The notes below the pieces were generated by a model. The model made no database searches, had not been told where the DNA came from, and saw only the letters and a list, made by a program, of their open reading frames with translations. From Pelomonas sp937871895 (GTDB lineage: Bacteria > Pseudomonadota > Gammaproteobacteria > Burkholderiales > Burkholderiaceae_C): a DNA stretch of 64,000 bases. Shown here in pieces: positions 52,139-62,120 of this stretch. The translations under genes and the position numbers were made by a program. The stretch lies in the NCBI RefSeq assembly GCF_046348265.1, contig NZ_JAXMEO010000012.1; one strand, written 5' to 3'. The number at the start of each line of letters is the position of its first letter. The stretch's first letter is position 1.

Positions 52139-54537
52139 TCAACGGCGGCTCTCTGACCCCACGATCGGCTCATCCAGGAAGCTGGCCAGCGCCGACTGGC
52201 TCCACCACGGCATCAGGCGGGAATCGACGTTGTCGCCCGTGGCTTGCACCGGCCGGCCTGAGAGCCAGGCCTTGAGGCGGTCCAGCGGCATGGGCCGCGA
52301 GATCAGATAGCCCTGCACTTCGTCGCAGCGCATCTTGCGCACCGCCGCCAGCTGGATGTCGTCCTCCACCCCTTCGGCCACGGTGCGCATCCCGAGGGCG
52401 CGGGCCATGTGGACGATGGTGTCCACGATGGCGTGGGCATTGGACTGCTCGCCCAGCGAGTGGATGAAAGAGCGGTCGATCTTGAGCGTGTGGAAGGGGA
52501 AGGCGCGCAGATACGCGAGGGACGAATACCCGGTGCCGAAGTCATCGAGCGCGACGCGCACGCCCACCTCGCGCAGCGCGTGCAGGCGCCGGATGGCACC
52601 GCGCGCGTCGTCCAGCATCACGGACTCGGTCACCTCCAGCTCCAGCCGCTCGGGCGGCACGCCGGCCTCGGCCAGCACGCGCCGCACCCGCTCCGGGAAG
52701 TCGGCCTCCATCAGCTGCAAGGGCGAGACATTGACGGCCACGGTCAGGTTGGGCAGCTCGCGGGCCGCGCGGGCGGCCTCGCGCAGCGCCAGCTCGCCCA
52801 GCTCGTTGATGAAGCCGCAGCGCTCCGCCGCCGAGATGAACTCGCCCGGTGACACCGTCCCGAGGCTCGGGTGGTTCCAGCGCATCAGCGCATCAGCGCC
52901 TCGACGCCGATGGTGCGCAGCGTCAAGGCCTCGGCCTTGGGCTGGAAGTGCAGATGGAACTGGCCATTGCGCAGCCCATCGCGCAGCGCCACCTCGATCT
53001 GGCTCATGCGCCGGCTGGCCTCGCCCAGTGCCGGGCCATAGACCACGGCGCGGCCTCGGCCGGCACGCTTGGCGTCGTAGAGCGCGAGGTCGGCGTTGAC
53101 GAGCAGGCTCTCCAGGTCGTGCACCGTCACGTCCAGCGGCGCCAGGCCCACGCTGGCGCCCACATGCAGGCGCTTGCCGCGCACGTGCACGGGGGTGCTG
53201 AGCTGGTCGATCAGGTCCTGGGCGCGGTCCATGGGCGGACCCTGGTCGCCATGGCAGATGCAGAGCATCGCAAACTCGTCGCCGCCGAGGCGCGCGGCCA
53301 GGTCGCCGGGCACGGTCTGGGCGCTCAGGCGCAGCCCCACCTCGCGCAGCACCTCGTCGCCAAAGGTGTGGCCAAAGGTGTCGTTGATCAGTTTGAAGTG
53401 GTCGAGGTCGATGGACATCAACCAGCCCTTGCGGCCAGCGGCCAGCGCGGCCTGTGCGGCTTGCAGCAGGCTGCGGCGGTTGGCCAGGCCGGTGAGGCCA
53501 TCTTGCTCGGCCTGCAGACGCAGCTGCTGCTCGAAGCGGTGGGACTCGGTCACGTCCGAGATCACGCCGCGCCAACCCACGGTGCGCTGCCCGTCGCCAT
53601 GGATGGGCCGGGCGCTGAGCGTCCACCAGCGCGCGGCTTCGCCCTCGCCGATTTGCACCTTCATGTCGCGGAACCAGTGGCCCATGGCCCAGGTGGCGAC
53701 GAGGGCGCTGGCGTCCTTGGCGTGCAGCCGGAACCAGTGCGGGAAGCGCACGTCGTCGACGCGATGCCCGACGTCCACAAAGAAGGACTCCAGCCGCGCC
53801 GAGCGCCGCACCAGATGCCCCTTGGCGTCGCACTCCCAGAGCGCATCGCTGGCGTTGTCCTCAAAGTCGCGCAGCAGCAGCGACACCACCTGGCGCTGCC
53901 GCTCCTGCTCGCTGCGCGCGCGGCGCAGCTCCAGGCTCTGGCGGCAAATGGCGATGGCGGCCGCCACCACGACGCAGGAGTACGCCACCATCAGGCCGCA
54001 AACCGGCCAGAACATGGCATTGCCGGTGCGCAGCATGGCGCCCAAAGCGCCCAGGCACACGGCCGTCACAAAGGCCACGCTGGCCCAGGGCAAGGTGGCG
54101 AGCACCAGACCGCCAGCGGCCAGGATGCCCGTCACCAAGCCGGCAATCATCACTTGCACCGGCCCCGGTGCGCCGGGGAAGAACAGCAAGGGCGCCGCGC
54201 CCCAACCCAGGCCCATCAAGACCCCATGCCAGGTGGCGCGGTGCATGGCGCGGATCGAGGCCTGGCTACGTTGGCGCTGCCGCGCCAGCCACCAGCCCCG
54301 CAGGCCCAGCAAGCTGCCCACCACCAGGCAGATGGCCCAGCCCAGCAAGGGCCAGTCGGCGCCCTGCCACAGCACCCAGAACGTCAGCGACACCGCCAGC
54401 ACATTGGCCAGCATCAGCGCCGGGCTCAGGCGCAGCACCTGTGTCAGATGCGCAGCGCGCAGCCGTGCCATGTCGGCACCCGCATCCGAGTACAAATGGA
54501 AGACGGAACGCCACCCGCTATCAGGTGCGCCCGTCAT
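52139..54537 (-). pseudogene. GGDEF-EAL c-di-GMP protein broken by an 8-bp duplication
   Basis: The gene has the same layout as its intact neighbour at 54649-57021: five or six N-terminal membrane helices, a PAS-like region (SDALWECDAKGHLVRR), a GGDEF domain with LGGDEFAML, and an EAL domain. A tandem duplication of cgcatcag (52881-52896) shifts the frame exactly after VEALMR, where a TGA now ends a 550-residue product. The EAL remainder (RWNHPSLGTVSPGEF to the stop at 52139) is otherwise intact. The TGA overlaps an ATG as TGATG, so the EAL part might be re-initiated, but it would lack the catalytic Glu of EAL. The diguanylate cyclase half may still be active. Confidence 0.88.
52881..52896 (-). 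repeat. 8-bp tandem duplication in the EAL motif
   Basis: The unit cgcatcag occurs twice in direct succession. The intact paralogue has only one copy at the same place (ccagcgcatcagggcc). Loss of one unit would restore the full frame. Confidence 0.92.
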
Positions 54538-54648
54538 CGGCCGGCCCCACGCATGAGTCCCCCTCGCTTGGAAGACCCATGTTACGAAGGGGTTACAGCG
54601 AAGGACAGGCGCCCCCCGGGCCTGCGCCGGGCAGCGGGCAGCATTAGT

Positions 54649-57021
54649 TCACGCCGGCCCAGGCAGGCTGCTGTGCACCGTGCCCTGCCACCAGGGGTGC
54701 AGGCGGGAGTCGATGTTGTCGGTGACCAGGCCCTCATGCTGTCCGTCGAGCCAGCTCTTGAGCGAGCCGAGCGACAACGGCCGCGAGACCAGGTAGCCCT
54801 GCACTTCGTCGCAATGCATGGCGCGCACCGCCGCCAGTTCGATGTCGCCCTCCACGCCCTCGGCCACGGTGCGCATGCCCAGGGCACGGGCCATCTGCAC
54901 GATGGTGTCGATGATGGCGTGCGAGTTGGCCTGCTCGCCCAGCGACTGCACAAAGGAGCGGTCGATCTTGAGCGTGTCGAACGGGAAGGAACGCAAATAG
55001 GCCAGCGACGAGTAGCCGGTGCCAAAGTCATCGAGCGCCACGCGCACGCCCAGCTCACGCAGCGCATGCAGCCGGCGCAGCGCCTCGCGGGCGTCGTCGA
55101 GCATGACGGACTCGGTCACCTCCAGCTCGATGCGCGCGGGCTCCACGCCCACTTCTTTGAGGACGCTGGCCACGATGCTGGTGAAGTCCGATTCCATCAG
55201 CTGCAGCGGTGACACATTGACCGCCACCACCAGGCCGTCCAGCTGCTTGGCCGCCTGCGCTGCCTCGCGCAGCGCCAGTTGCCCCAGCTCATGGATCATC
55301 CCGCAGCGCTCGGCCGCCGAGATGAACTCGCCCGGCGCCACCGTGCCCAGCTTGGGGTGGTTCCAGCGCATCAGGGCCTCCACGGCCACGGGCCGCATGG
55401 TCTTGGCATCCACCTTGGGCTGGAAGTGCAGATGGAACTGGCCGGCCTTGAAGGCCCCGCGCAGCGCCAGCTCGATCTGGCTCAAGCGCCGGCTCGCGTC
55501 GCCCAGCGCCGGGCCATACACCACCGCACGGCCCCGGCCCACGCGCTTGGCGTCATAGAGCGCGAGGTCGGCATTGATCAAGAGTTCTTCCAGGCTGCGG
55601 ATGCTGGTGTCCAGCCGCGACAGGCCCACGCTCGCGCCCACATGCAGGCGTTTGGCGCCGACATGGATGGCGCTGCTGAGGTCCCCGATGATGGCCCGCG
55701 CACGGTCCAGCGGCGGCGCATCGCCCTCTGCGCTCAAGCACAGCAGCGCGAACTCGTCGCCACCCAGGCGAGCGGGCAGGTCATGGCCCTGCACATGCTT
55801 GCGCAGGCGGCGTGCCACCTCGCGCAGCACTTCGTCGCCCACCGAGTGGCCCGAGGTGTCGTTGATGAGCTTGAAGTGATCCAGGTCGATGGACAGCATC
55901 CAGCCGTGCTGGTTCTGCAGCAGGGCCGTTTGCGCGGCGCGCAGCAGGCTGCGGCGGTTGGGCAGCCCGGTCAGCGCGTCCTGCTCGGCCTGCTGGCGCA
56001 GCTGGTCTTCAAAGCGGTGCGCATCGCTGATGTCGGAGATCACGCCACGCCAGCGTTGCGGCTCGGCCTCGCTGACGGGCCGCGCGCTGATCTGCCACCA
56101 GCGCGCGCCCTCGCCGCGCCCGATCTGCAGTTTCAAATCGCGGAAAGGCCGGCGCAGCGCCCACGCCGCCAGCAGCGCGGCCGCCTCGGGTGAATGTTCT
56201 TTCAGCCAGTGCGGGAAGCGCACCTGGTCCAGCGGCTGGCCCACGGCCTGGAACAGGGCTTCGAGCCGCGGCGAGCGGCGGATCAGCACGCCCTCACGGT
56301 TGGTTTCCCACAGCGCGTCGCTGGCGTTGTCCTCAAAGTCGCGCAGCAGCAGCGACACCACCTCGCGCTGCCGGTCCACCTCGTCGCGCGAGCCACGAAG
56401 CAGCAGCATCTGCCGGCAGTTGTTGAAGGCCGCACCCAGCACCACCAGCGCATAGCCGATGAAGAGCAAGGCGATCAGCGCATTGACCCAGCCGCCGATG
56501 CGGAACATCGCCACCACCACGCCCAGCGTGATCGTGCCCACATAGGCCACGCTCGACCACGGCATGGGCGCCAGCGCAATGCCGCCCGCCCCCACCATGC
56601 CTGTGATGAAGGCCGCCAGCAGCATCTGCAGGCCGGCGCCCTCTGGCACCCAGATGGCGGCCGCTGCGCCCCAGACCGCGCCCAGCAGGGCCGAGTGCTT
56701 GGTGCCATGGTGGAAGGTGCGCACCGAGACGCGCTGCACATCCCGCCCGCGCCACATCCACCAGGCCCGCATCCCGAGGAAGACCACGCCCACCAGCGCC
56801 AGCAGCCACACCGTCATCACGGGCGTCCACGGCAAGCCATGGGCCACGCAAACCAGGCCGGCCGAGAGCACGTTCAAGGCCATCAGTGCCGGGCTCAGAC
56901 GCACCACCTGATCGAGGTGCGCCGCACGCAAGCGCCCGCAGTCCATCTCCTCATTGGCCGGCGTGCCGGCATACAGGCAAAAGCCCGTCCGCCAATCACC
57001 GTCGCAAGCTGTGCGCGCCAT
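54649..57021 (-). CDS. Membrane GGDEF-EAL domain c-di-GMP turnover protein
   Basis: The 790-residue protein has about six N-terminal hydrophobic helices (residues 40-205), a PAS-like linker (ASDALWETNREGVLIRRSPRL), and a GGDEF domain with LGGDEFALL, which is the active-site form for making c-di-GMP. The EAL domain has the complete motif VEALMRWNHP, plus VAVNVSPLQLMESDF and the metal-binding DDFGTGYSSLAYLRSFPFDTLKIDRSF (two phrases). It may therefore synthesise or degrade c-di-GMP in response to a membrane or PAS signal. It is a tandem paralogue of the broken gene at 52139-54537. A GGAAGG ribosome-binding sequence precedes the ATG. Confidence 0.93.
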   Translation of the reverse strand: MARTACDGDWRTGFCLYAGTPANEEMDCGRLRAAHLDQVVRLSPALMALNVLSAGLVCVAHGLPWTPVMTVWLLALVGVVFLGMRAWWMWRGRDVQRVSVRTFHHGTKHSALLGAVWGAAAAIWVPEGAGLQMLLAAFITGMVGAGGIALAPMPWSSVAYVGTITLGVVVAMFRIGGWVNALIALLFIGYALVVLGAAFNNCRQMLLLRGSRDEVDRQREVVSLLLRDFEDNASDALWETNREGVLIRRSPRLEALFQAVGQPLDQVRFPHWLKEHSPEAAALLAAWALRRPFRDLKLQIGRGEGARWWQISARPVSEAEPQRWRGVISDISDAHRFEDQLRQQAEQDALTGLPNRRSLLRAAQTALLQNQHGWMLSIDLDHFKLINDTSGHSVGDEVLREVARRLRKHVQGHDLPARLGGDEFALLCLSAEGDAPPLDRARAIIGDLSSAIHVGAKRLHVGASVGLSRLDTSIRSLEELLINADLALYDAKRVGRGRAVVYGPALGDASRRLSQIELALRGAFKAGQFHLHFQPKVDAKTMRPVAVEALMRWNHPKLGTVAPGEFISAAERCGMIHELGQLALREAAQAAKQLDGLVVAVNVSPLQLMESDFTSIVASVLKEVGVEPARIELEVTESVMLDDAREALRRLHALRELGVRVALDDFGTGYSSLAYLRSFPFDTLKIDRSFVQSLGEQANSHAIIDTIVQMARALGMRTVAEGVEGDIELAAVRAMHCDEVQGYLVSRPLSLGSLKSWLDGQHEGLVTDNIDSRLHPWWQGTVHSSLPGPA

Positions 57022-57158
57022 GGAAAGTCGCCTTCCGGGATGAAGCCACCAAGTAAACCTTCATCCTAGGAGGGGCTATGGCCCGCCCAGCCCCCAGCCT
57101 CCGTTGCGCGCTGGGGCCCGGCGCGCATTCGTTCACGGCCTCTGCCTCGTCGCGGCGT

Positions 57159-59975
57159 TCAGGCGTACTCGCTGACCTCCGGTCGGCGCACCAGCACGCC
57201 AATGGGCGGCGCCCAACGCTCGCCGCGCGGCTTCTTGCTGGTGACGAGGGTGATCTCGCTCGGCTCGAAGACCTCGACGTTGTGCGTGATCGGCGTGGTC
57301 AGCAGGTATTGCGCGCGGGTGGAGCGAAGGAAGTGGCCTACCAGCTGGATGTTGCGCACGTCGAGGTGGGCGAAGGGCTCGTCGATGAAGACAAAGCCGC
57401 CCGGGGTCTCGTCGTCCTTCATCAGTCCGACGAGCAGGATCAGGCTCTTCAAGACCTGCTGGCCGCCCGAGGCTTCGCCGTCGTTGAGGCCGACCTCGCC
57501 CTTGCCATCGAAGTTGAACTTGACCACGAGGCCAGCCTGCGAGAGCACGATGTCGTCGTTCTCCAGGTGGGGCAATACCGCCTCGGCCGTGGTGCCGGCC
57601 AGCTCGCCCAACTCGGCCACGTTCTTCTTGTAGCGGCGCGTGGTGGCGCGCAGCACGTCGATGTAGCGCTCGCGGGCATTGAACGCGGCCACGCGGGCCA
57701 GTTCGTTGCTGGCGCGGCGGTCGCTGAGCTGGGCGCTCTGGTCGTTGACCTGGGCGTTCATGCGCGCATGGCGGTCGATGACCTGGGCGTCCTGCTCCCA
57801 GGGGCCGGCCTCCAGCTCCTGGTCCACATGGTGGGCGCGGATCTCGGCCTGGCGAGCGTTCTCGAACTCCTCACGCAGTGCGGTGAGTGCCGCAGCGCTG
57901 ACCCAAGGGGCCGGGAAGCGTGCCTTGGCCTCGCGGGAGGCGCGCGAGGCATCACGCAGCGCCTGGCGGCGGGCCTCGTGCTCGCGCAGGCGGCCGGCTG
58001 CCGCGCCCTCGCCGTCCTTGAGGCCGAGCTGCGCGGCCTCGTAGGCCTGCTCGCTGCGGCTGGCCTCGCGCACGGCGCGGTCGTGCTCGGCGTCGAGCGC
58101 GGCCATGCGGGTGGCGGCTTCGATGCGGGCCTGCTTGAGCGCCGGCCAGCGGCTGCGGTTCTCGGCAAAGCTGTCGGCGCGTTCGGCCAGCTCCTGCGCG
58201 GCCTTATGGCCTTGGGCGGCACGCTGCACGTCCTTGAGCTGGCGCTCAACCTCGGCCTGGGCCTTGGCAATGCGGGTCAGCTCGTGGTCGATGCGTGCGG
58301 CCTCGGCGTCGAGCGAGACGCGGCGGGACTCCAGCGCTGCCGTGCCGAACTGATGCTCGCGCGGCTCCACCCACACGCTGCGGCCGCCACGGCCGTCGCG
58401 GTAGTAGGCGTCAGCGGTGATCCACTCGCCCCCCACCCGAGCGCCCTCCTCCGTCGAGGCCACGCACTGGATGCTGGCGAGCTGGCGCGCGAGCCAGCTT
58501 GGCAACGGTGCCGAGACCTTGAGCGCCGCCAGCACCGAGCCGGCCGGCGCGGCCGTGACGCGCGTGCTGTCCGCCACCACGTAATGCCGGTAGCGCAGCT
58601 TGGCCGCGATGTCGAAGGCCCGCGCTTCGTCGGTCCGGTTCTGCAGCACGACGACCCAGCGCGAGGGGCGCAGCAGGCCCTCGGCGGCGGCGCGCCAGGC
58701 TTCGTCGGCGATGTCGATGGCGTCGGCCACCAGGTGGTGGGCGATGCCGGCATCTTCCAAGGCACGGCGCAACTGCGGCACCTCGGGCGGCGGCGGCGGC
58801 AGCTTGTTGCCGGACAGCTCGCCCAGCAGGCGCTGCACGTGGGCGGCCTTGTCGCTGGCCCGCGTGTAGTCGCCACGCAGTTGGTCGCGCTCGGCGGCGA
58901 GCTGCTGCAGTCGGTCCGTCAGCGCGGCGCCGTCGGATTCGACATTGGCCAGTTGGCGCAGCTCGTCTTCCTGCTTGGCCAGCAGCTCGGCCGGGCGCTC
59001 GGCGTCACGCGCGGCGTCGAAAGCGCTGCGGGCTTCACGGCGCTCTGCATCCAGCTCGGTCAGCCGCTTGCGCGCGGTCTCCTGCGCCGTGAAGAGCCCA
59101 TGCAGCGCCGCGCGGCGCACTGACAAAGCCGCCGCATCCGCCGCGCTGAAGAGGCGCTGGCGGTGCAGCTCGCGCGCCTCGCGGGCCAGGCGTTCGCGGG
59201 TCTCGGCCCACTGCATCACGGGCAGCACCTCGGTGGCGAGGCGCTCGCGCTCTTGCAGCTTGAGCTGGTACTGGCGGTAGTTGGTGACGCGGTTGGCCAA
59301 GTCCGACAGCTGGGCCTGCGCGTGGGCCAGCTCGCCCGCCGCTTGCTCAACCTCGCGCGACAACTGCTCCTGGTGGCTGCGGGCCTGCTCGTAGCGGTCC
59401 AGCACTTCCTGGTCGCCAAAGACTTCGAAGACGAGGCGCAGCAACTCGCGCGGGCTCAGCTCGCAAAGCCGGTCGGTCTGGCCCTGCTCCAGCGCCAGCA
59501 CGCGGCCGATGGCGCGGGTGAGGCCGGCGGCTTCGAGCCGGCGCTTCCAGGCCTCGACGCCCAGCCAGTCCTTCTCGCCACGCTCGGCGATCTGCTCGAT
59601 CTCGTGCACGCCGTCAAGGATCAGGTAGCGGCGCACCCAGTCGCCGCCGTGGCGCTCGATGCGGCAGACGAGCGTCACCTGGTCGGCATACAGCAACGAG
59701 GACGAAAACGGCCGGCTGCTGTTCTGGCGCGTGCGCGGCCGGTTGTCCACCAGGGCGCGCAGCCAGGCCACCTCGGCATTGGCGTGGCGGGCGTAGGTCT
59801 TGTAGGTGCGGCCGCCCGAGCATTCGAGGCCGAGCAGGGTGCGCAGCGCGTCGAGCAGCGTCGTCTTGCCCGAGCCATTGGGCCCGGCGATGGTGATGAT
59901 GGCGCCGTCAAGCGGCAGGGTCACGCGCTGGCAGTAGTCCCAGTGCAGGAGTTCGAGCGTTTGCAGGTGGAACAT
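57159..59975 (-). CDS. SMC-like ATPase, MksB-like
   Basis: The 938-residue protein has SMC architecture: Walker A GPNGSGKTTLLDAL (about 31-44), long coiled coils (about 205-390 and 560-790), a central hinge-like globular domain (about 400-545), the signature EASGGQQVLKSL and Walker B GGFVFIDEPFAHLD near the C-terminus. It is shorter than MukB or SMC. It lies last in a three-gene operon with proteins shaped like a kleisin and a KITE subunit, so it most likely forms an MksBEF-type condensin that compacts DNA or acts on plasmids. SbcC/Rad50 is less likely because no CxxC zinc hook and no nuclease partner are seen. The ATG overlaps the preceding stop as TGATG. Confidence 0.78.
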   Translation of the reverse strand: MFHLQTLELLHWDYCQRVTLPLDGAIITIAGPNGSGKTTLLDALRTLLGLECSGGRTYKTYARHANAEVAWLRALVDNRPRTRQNSSRPFSSSLLYADQVTLVCRIERHGGDWVRRYLILDGVHEIEQIAERGEKDWLGVEAWKRRLEAAGLTRAIGRVLALEQGQTDRLCELSPRELLRLVFEVFGDQEVLDRYEQARSHQEQLSREVEQAAGELAHAQAQLSDLANRVTNYRQYQLKLQERERLATEVLPVMQWAETRERLAREARELHRQRLFSAADAAALSVRRAALHGLFTAQETARKRLTELDAERREARSAFDAARDAERPAELLAKQEDELRQLANVESDGAALTDRLQQLAAERDQLRGDYTRASDKAAHVQRLLGELSGNKLPPPPPEVPQLRRALEDAGIAHHLVADAIDIADEAWRAAAEGLLRPSRWVVVLQNRTDEARAFDIAAKLRYRHYVVADSTRVTAAPAGSVLAALKVSAPLPSWLARQLASIQCVASTEEGARVGGEWITADAYYRDGRGGRSVWVEPREHQFGTAALESRRVSLDAEAARIDHELTRIAKAQAEVERQLKDVQRAAQGHKAAQELAERADSFAENRSRWPALKQARIEAATRMAALDAEHDRAVREASRSEQAYEAAQLGLKDGEGAAAGRLREHEARRQALRDASRASREAKARFPAPWVSAAALTALREEFENARQAEIRAHHVDQELEAGPWEQDAQVIDRHARMNAQVNDQSAQLSDRRASNELARVAAFNARERYIDVLRATTRRYKKNVAELGELAGTTAEAVLPHLENDDIVLSQAGLVVKFNFDGKGEVGLNDGEASGGQQVLKSLILLVGLMKDDETPGGFVFIDEPFAHLDVRNIQLVGHFLRSTRAQYLLTTPITHNVEVFEPSEITLVTSKKPRGERWAPPIGVLVRRPEVSEYA

Positions 59976-60676
59976 CAGGCGTCCTGCGCTTGTTGTTGTT
60001 CTTCTGGGTCAACCGGTTCTGCCGGCCGCGCCACCGGGTGCCCGGCACGAGCCAGCACATCGGCCAGCGAGCCATCGAGCACGCGCGCGGCGAGCTGGTC
60101 GTAGTCGATCAACAGGTCCAGCAGCGGGCCCTCGGCAATGTCCTCGCCCTTGCGGGTGATGAAACCGTGGCGCTCCAGCAGGCGCAGGTTGGTGTCCATG
60201 CGCAGCTTCTTGCCGAGCTGGTCGCCAAAGTCAGCCAAGAGGCTGCGGTAGCTGACCAGGGGCGACACACTGGCCGCCGGTGGCAGCGGCTTGTCGCTGG
60301 CAAACATCTCGCCCTGGCCGGCATGCAGCGCGTCACTGCGGGCCACCTGGCGCTGGCGTTTGGGCAGCACGATCAGGCTCCACAGCACCACCAGCAAGGC
60401 CACGCCGTCGCGCGGCAGGTCGAGGTTGTTGTTGGCCGAGAGGCCCTGCTCGCCAAACACCGCGCGCTCGGCGGGGCGCAGGAGCGCGGTGGCGATGTGG
60501 TCGGCGTGGACGTTGTCCACCACCTTCATGCCCACAGCCGCGAGTCGCTGGCCGAGCGATTCCCACAGCTCGCGGTCGATCAGGGCCTTGCGCACCAGCG
60601 GGTGGGTGCGCGGCAGCCAGCGGCGGGCCAGCAGTTGGGCGGCGAGCATCGCCGCTTCGTCCATGGGAGCACTCAT
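59975..60676 (-). CDS. MksE-like small subunit of the SMC operon
   Basis: The 233-residue protein lies between the kleisin-like and SMC-like genes and overlaps both (ATGA upstream, TGATG downstream). This is the position and size of MksE/JetB, the winged-helix KITE subunit. Visible features are an alpha-helical N-terminus (LVRKALIDRELWESLGQRLAAVG), VALLVVLWSLIVLPKRQR, and a winged-helix-like stretch MDTNLRLLERHGFITRKGED. The assignment rests mainly on order and size, since sequence motifs are weak. The C-terminus is rich in Pro, Glu and Gln. Confidence 0.65.
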   Translation of the reverse strand: MSAPMDEAAMLAAQLLARRWLPRTHPLVRKALIDRELWESLGQRLAAVGMKVVDNVHADHIATALLRPAERAVFGEQGLSANNNLDLPRDGVALLVVLWSLIVLPKRQRQVARSDALHAGQGEMFASDKPLPPAASVSPLVSYRSLLADFGDQLGKKLRMDTNLRLLERHGFITRKGEDIAEGPLLDLLIDYDQLAARVLDGSLADVLARAGHPVARPAEPVDPEEQQQAQDA

Positions 60677-61974
60677 TCGTGGTTGTCGCTTTGGATTAGG
60701 AGGCCGCGGCTCATCCAGGCCACGTGCGGGTCATTCACTTCGCCCTGCTCGGCCGACCAGCGCACCCGCCAGGGCTGGCGCGCCATGTCGCCCGTGGCGC
60801 CCTTGAGGTGCTGCGCCTGCTTGTCGCCCAGCAAAGGCAGCAGCTGCGCGCGGTAGGCCGAGCGGGCGTAGCTGCCGCCCAGCACGGCCGGGGCCAGGTC
60901 CTGCTGCATCTCGCCGGCCGCGCGCCAGGTGTCGAGCAAGGCACGCATCTGCGCCATCTCGGGCGGCAGCTCCATCACGCCCAACTCGCCCGGCGGCGCG
61001 GCCATGCCGGCGGGCAAGGCGCCAGGCTCGGCCGCCGCCGGCCGCACGCGCTCGAACTCGCCCTCGGCCATGTCGAACAGCTCGTGCTGCGACACCAACA
61101 CCGGGTGCACGGGGCGTTCCCACAGGCCGTCGAGCAGCGCGGCGAGGTCGGGCTGGTGCTGCAGCCAGCGGCGCACGTCCGTGGTGGTGATGCCGGTGGA
61201 GCCGAGCGTGACGCGCTGGCGGTCGGCCTGCTGCAGCGCACGGTTGAACTGGCTGGCCATGGCCAGCAAACGCGCCTGCGCCAGGCCCAACTCTCGCGCC
61301 AGGCGCTCCAGCCGCGCCTCGCCCGCCTCTTCGGCCTGGACCATGATGGCGCCCAGCGCTTCGCTCGCGCGGTCCACCAGAGTCAAGGCCTTCTCGAAGC
61401 GCTCGCGCGCGCGGCGCAACGCGAACTCGCTACCGCTGGCAATCGCGTCGGCAAACTCGTCATACAGCCGCGCCAATTGCGCGAGCAGGTGCTGCAGCTG
61501 CGCCGGCTGCAAGGTGCCCAGTTGATGCGCCCCGGCCACGCCCGCCAGCAGCGAGGCCAAATCGCCATCCGCCGCCGGCCCTTGGGTGAAGGGCGCCAGC
61601 ATGCCGACGAGCTGCTGCGCCAGCGGCGTGACGGCATAGGTCTGCGCCGACGCATCCCAGGCCAGCAGCTCGGCCTCGCGCAGGCGCTTGAGGACCAGCT
61701 CCAGCGCTTCGTCCTTGAGCACATGGAAGTGCCGGTTCAGCGTCTCGCGCGTCAGGCGCGACTCGGTCAGCCCCAGGATCTCCAAAAAGACCCAGAGCCG
61801 CAGCCGCACCAGCGCCGCCGGCCCGTGAAAGAGCGCCCGCTGCGCCGCCAGCAGCGCCTCGTGGCGATCCAGTTGCCACCACAGCAGGGCCTCCTGAGGC
61901 ACGCTCTGGTCGCGAAAGAAATCTTCGACCCGGCCGCCCTCGTCGGGCTCGGGGATCTGGGGCGTGTCGGACAT
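60673..61974 (-). CDS. MksF-like kleisin subunit of the SMC operon
   Basis: The 433-residue protein starts the operon, the position of MksF/JetA. It is almost wholly alpha-helical. The N-terminal part contains a winged-helix-like segment (TRETLNRHFHVLKDEALELVLKRLREAELL), followed by coiled regions (ARERFEKALTLVDRASEALGAI, RLERLARELGLAQARLLAMA). The ATG at 61974 gives the expected opening MSDTPQIPEPDEGGRVEDFF; the frame continues 39 codons upstream with no support. It overlaps the next gene by 4 bases. The kleisin role is inferred from operon order and secondary structure. Confidence 0.65.
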   Translation of the reverse strand: MSDTPQIPEPDEGGRVEDFFRDQSVPQEALLWWQLDRHEALLAAQRALFHGPAALVRLRLWVFLEILGLTESRLTRETLNRHFHVLKDEALELVLKRLREAELLAWDASAQTYAVTPLAQQLVGMLAPFTQGPAADGDLASLLAGVAGAHQLGTLQPAQLQHLLAQLARLYDEFADAIASGSEFALRRARERFEKALTLVDRASEALGAIMVQAEEAGEARLERLARELGLAQARLLAMASQFNRALQQADRQRVTLGSTGITTTDVRRWLQHQPDLAALLDGLWERPVHPVLVSQHELFDMAEGEFERVRPAAAEPGALPAGMAAPPGELGVMELPPEMAQMRALLDTWRAAGEMQQDLAPAVLGGSYARSAYRAQLLPLLGDKQAQHLKGATGDMARQPWRVRWSAEQGEVNDPHVAWMSRGLLIQSDNHE

Positions 61975-62120
61975 GGGGCGGCGATTATCCGGGCTGGACC
62001 CCGGGCACCCAGGCGGGCTGGCCCAGGGCGGGCCTGCCGAAAACCCTGTCCCAAAAGACGCATCAGCGTCGGTCCGACTGCTGGATAGCATGGCGCCCTC
62101 TCACCTGCTGGAGCTTCCCC

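Noticed and set aside
52139..52885. Independent stand-alone EAL gene
   Set aside because: The frame begins inside the EAL motif and aligns end to end with the EAL half of the neighbouring paralogue, so a frameshifted remnant is the better reading.
57159..61974. Complete Wadjet defence system
   Set aside because: The order resembles jetABC, but no JetD nuclease gene flanks it: the neighbours are a secreted protein and a GGDEF-EAL gene.
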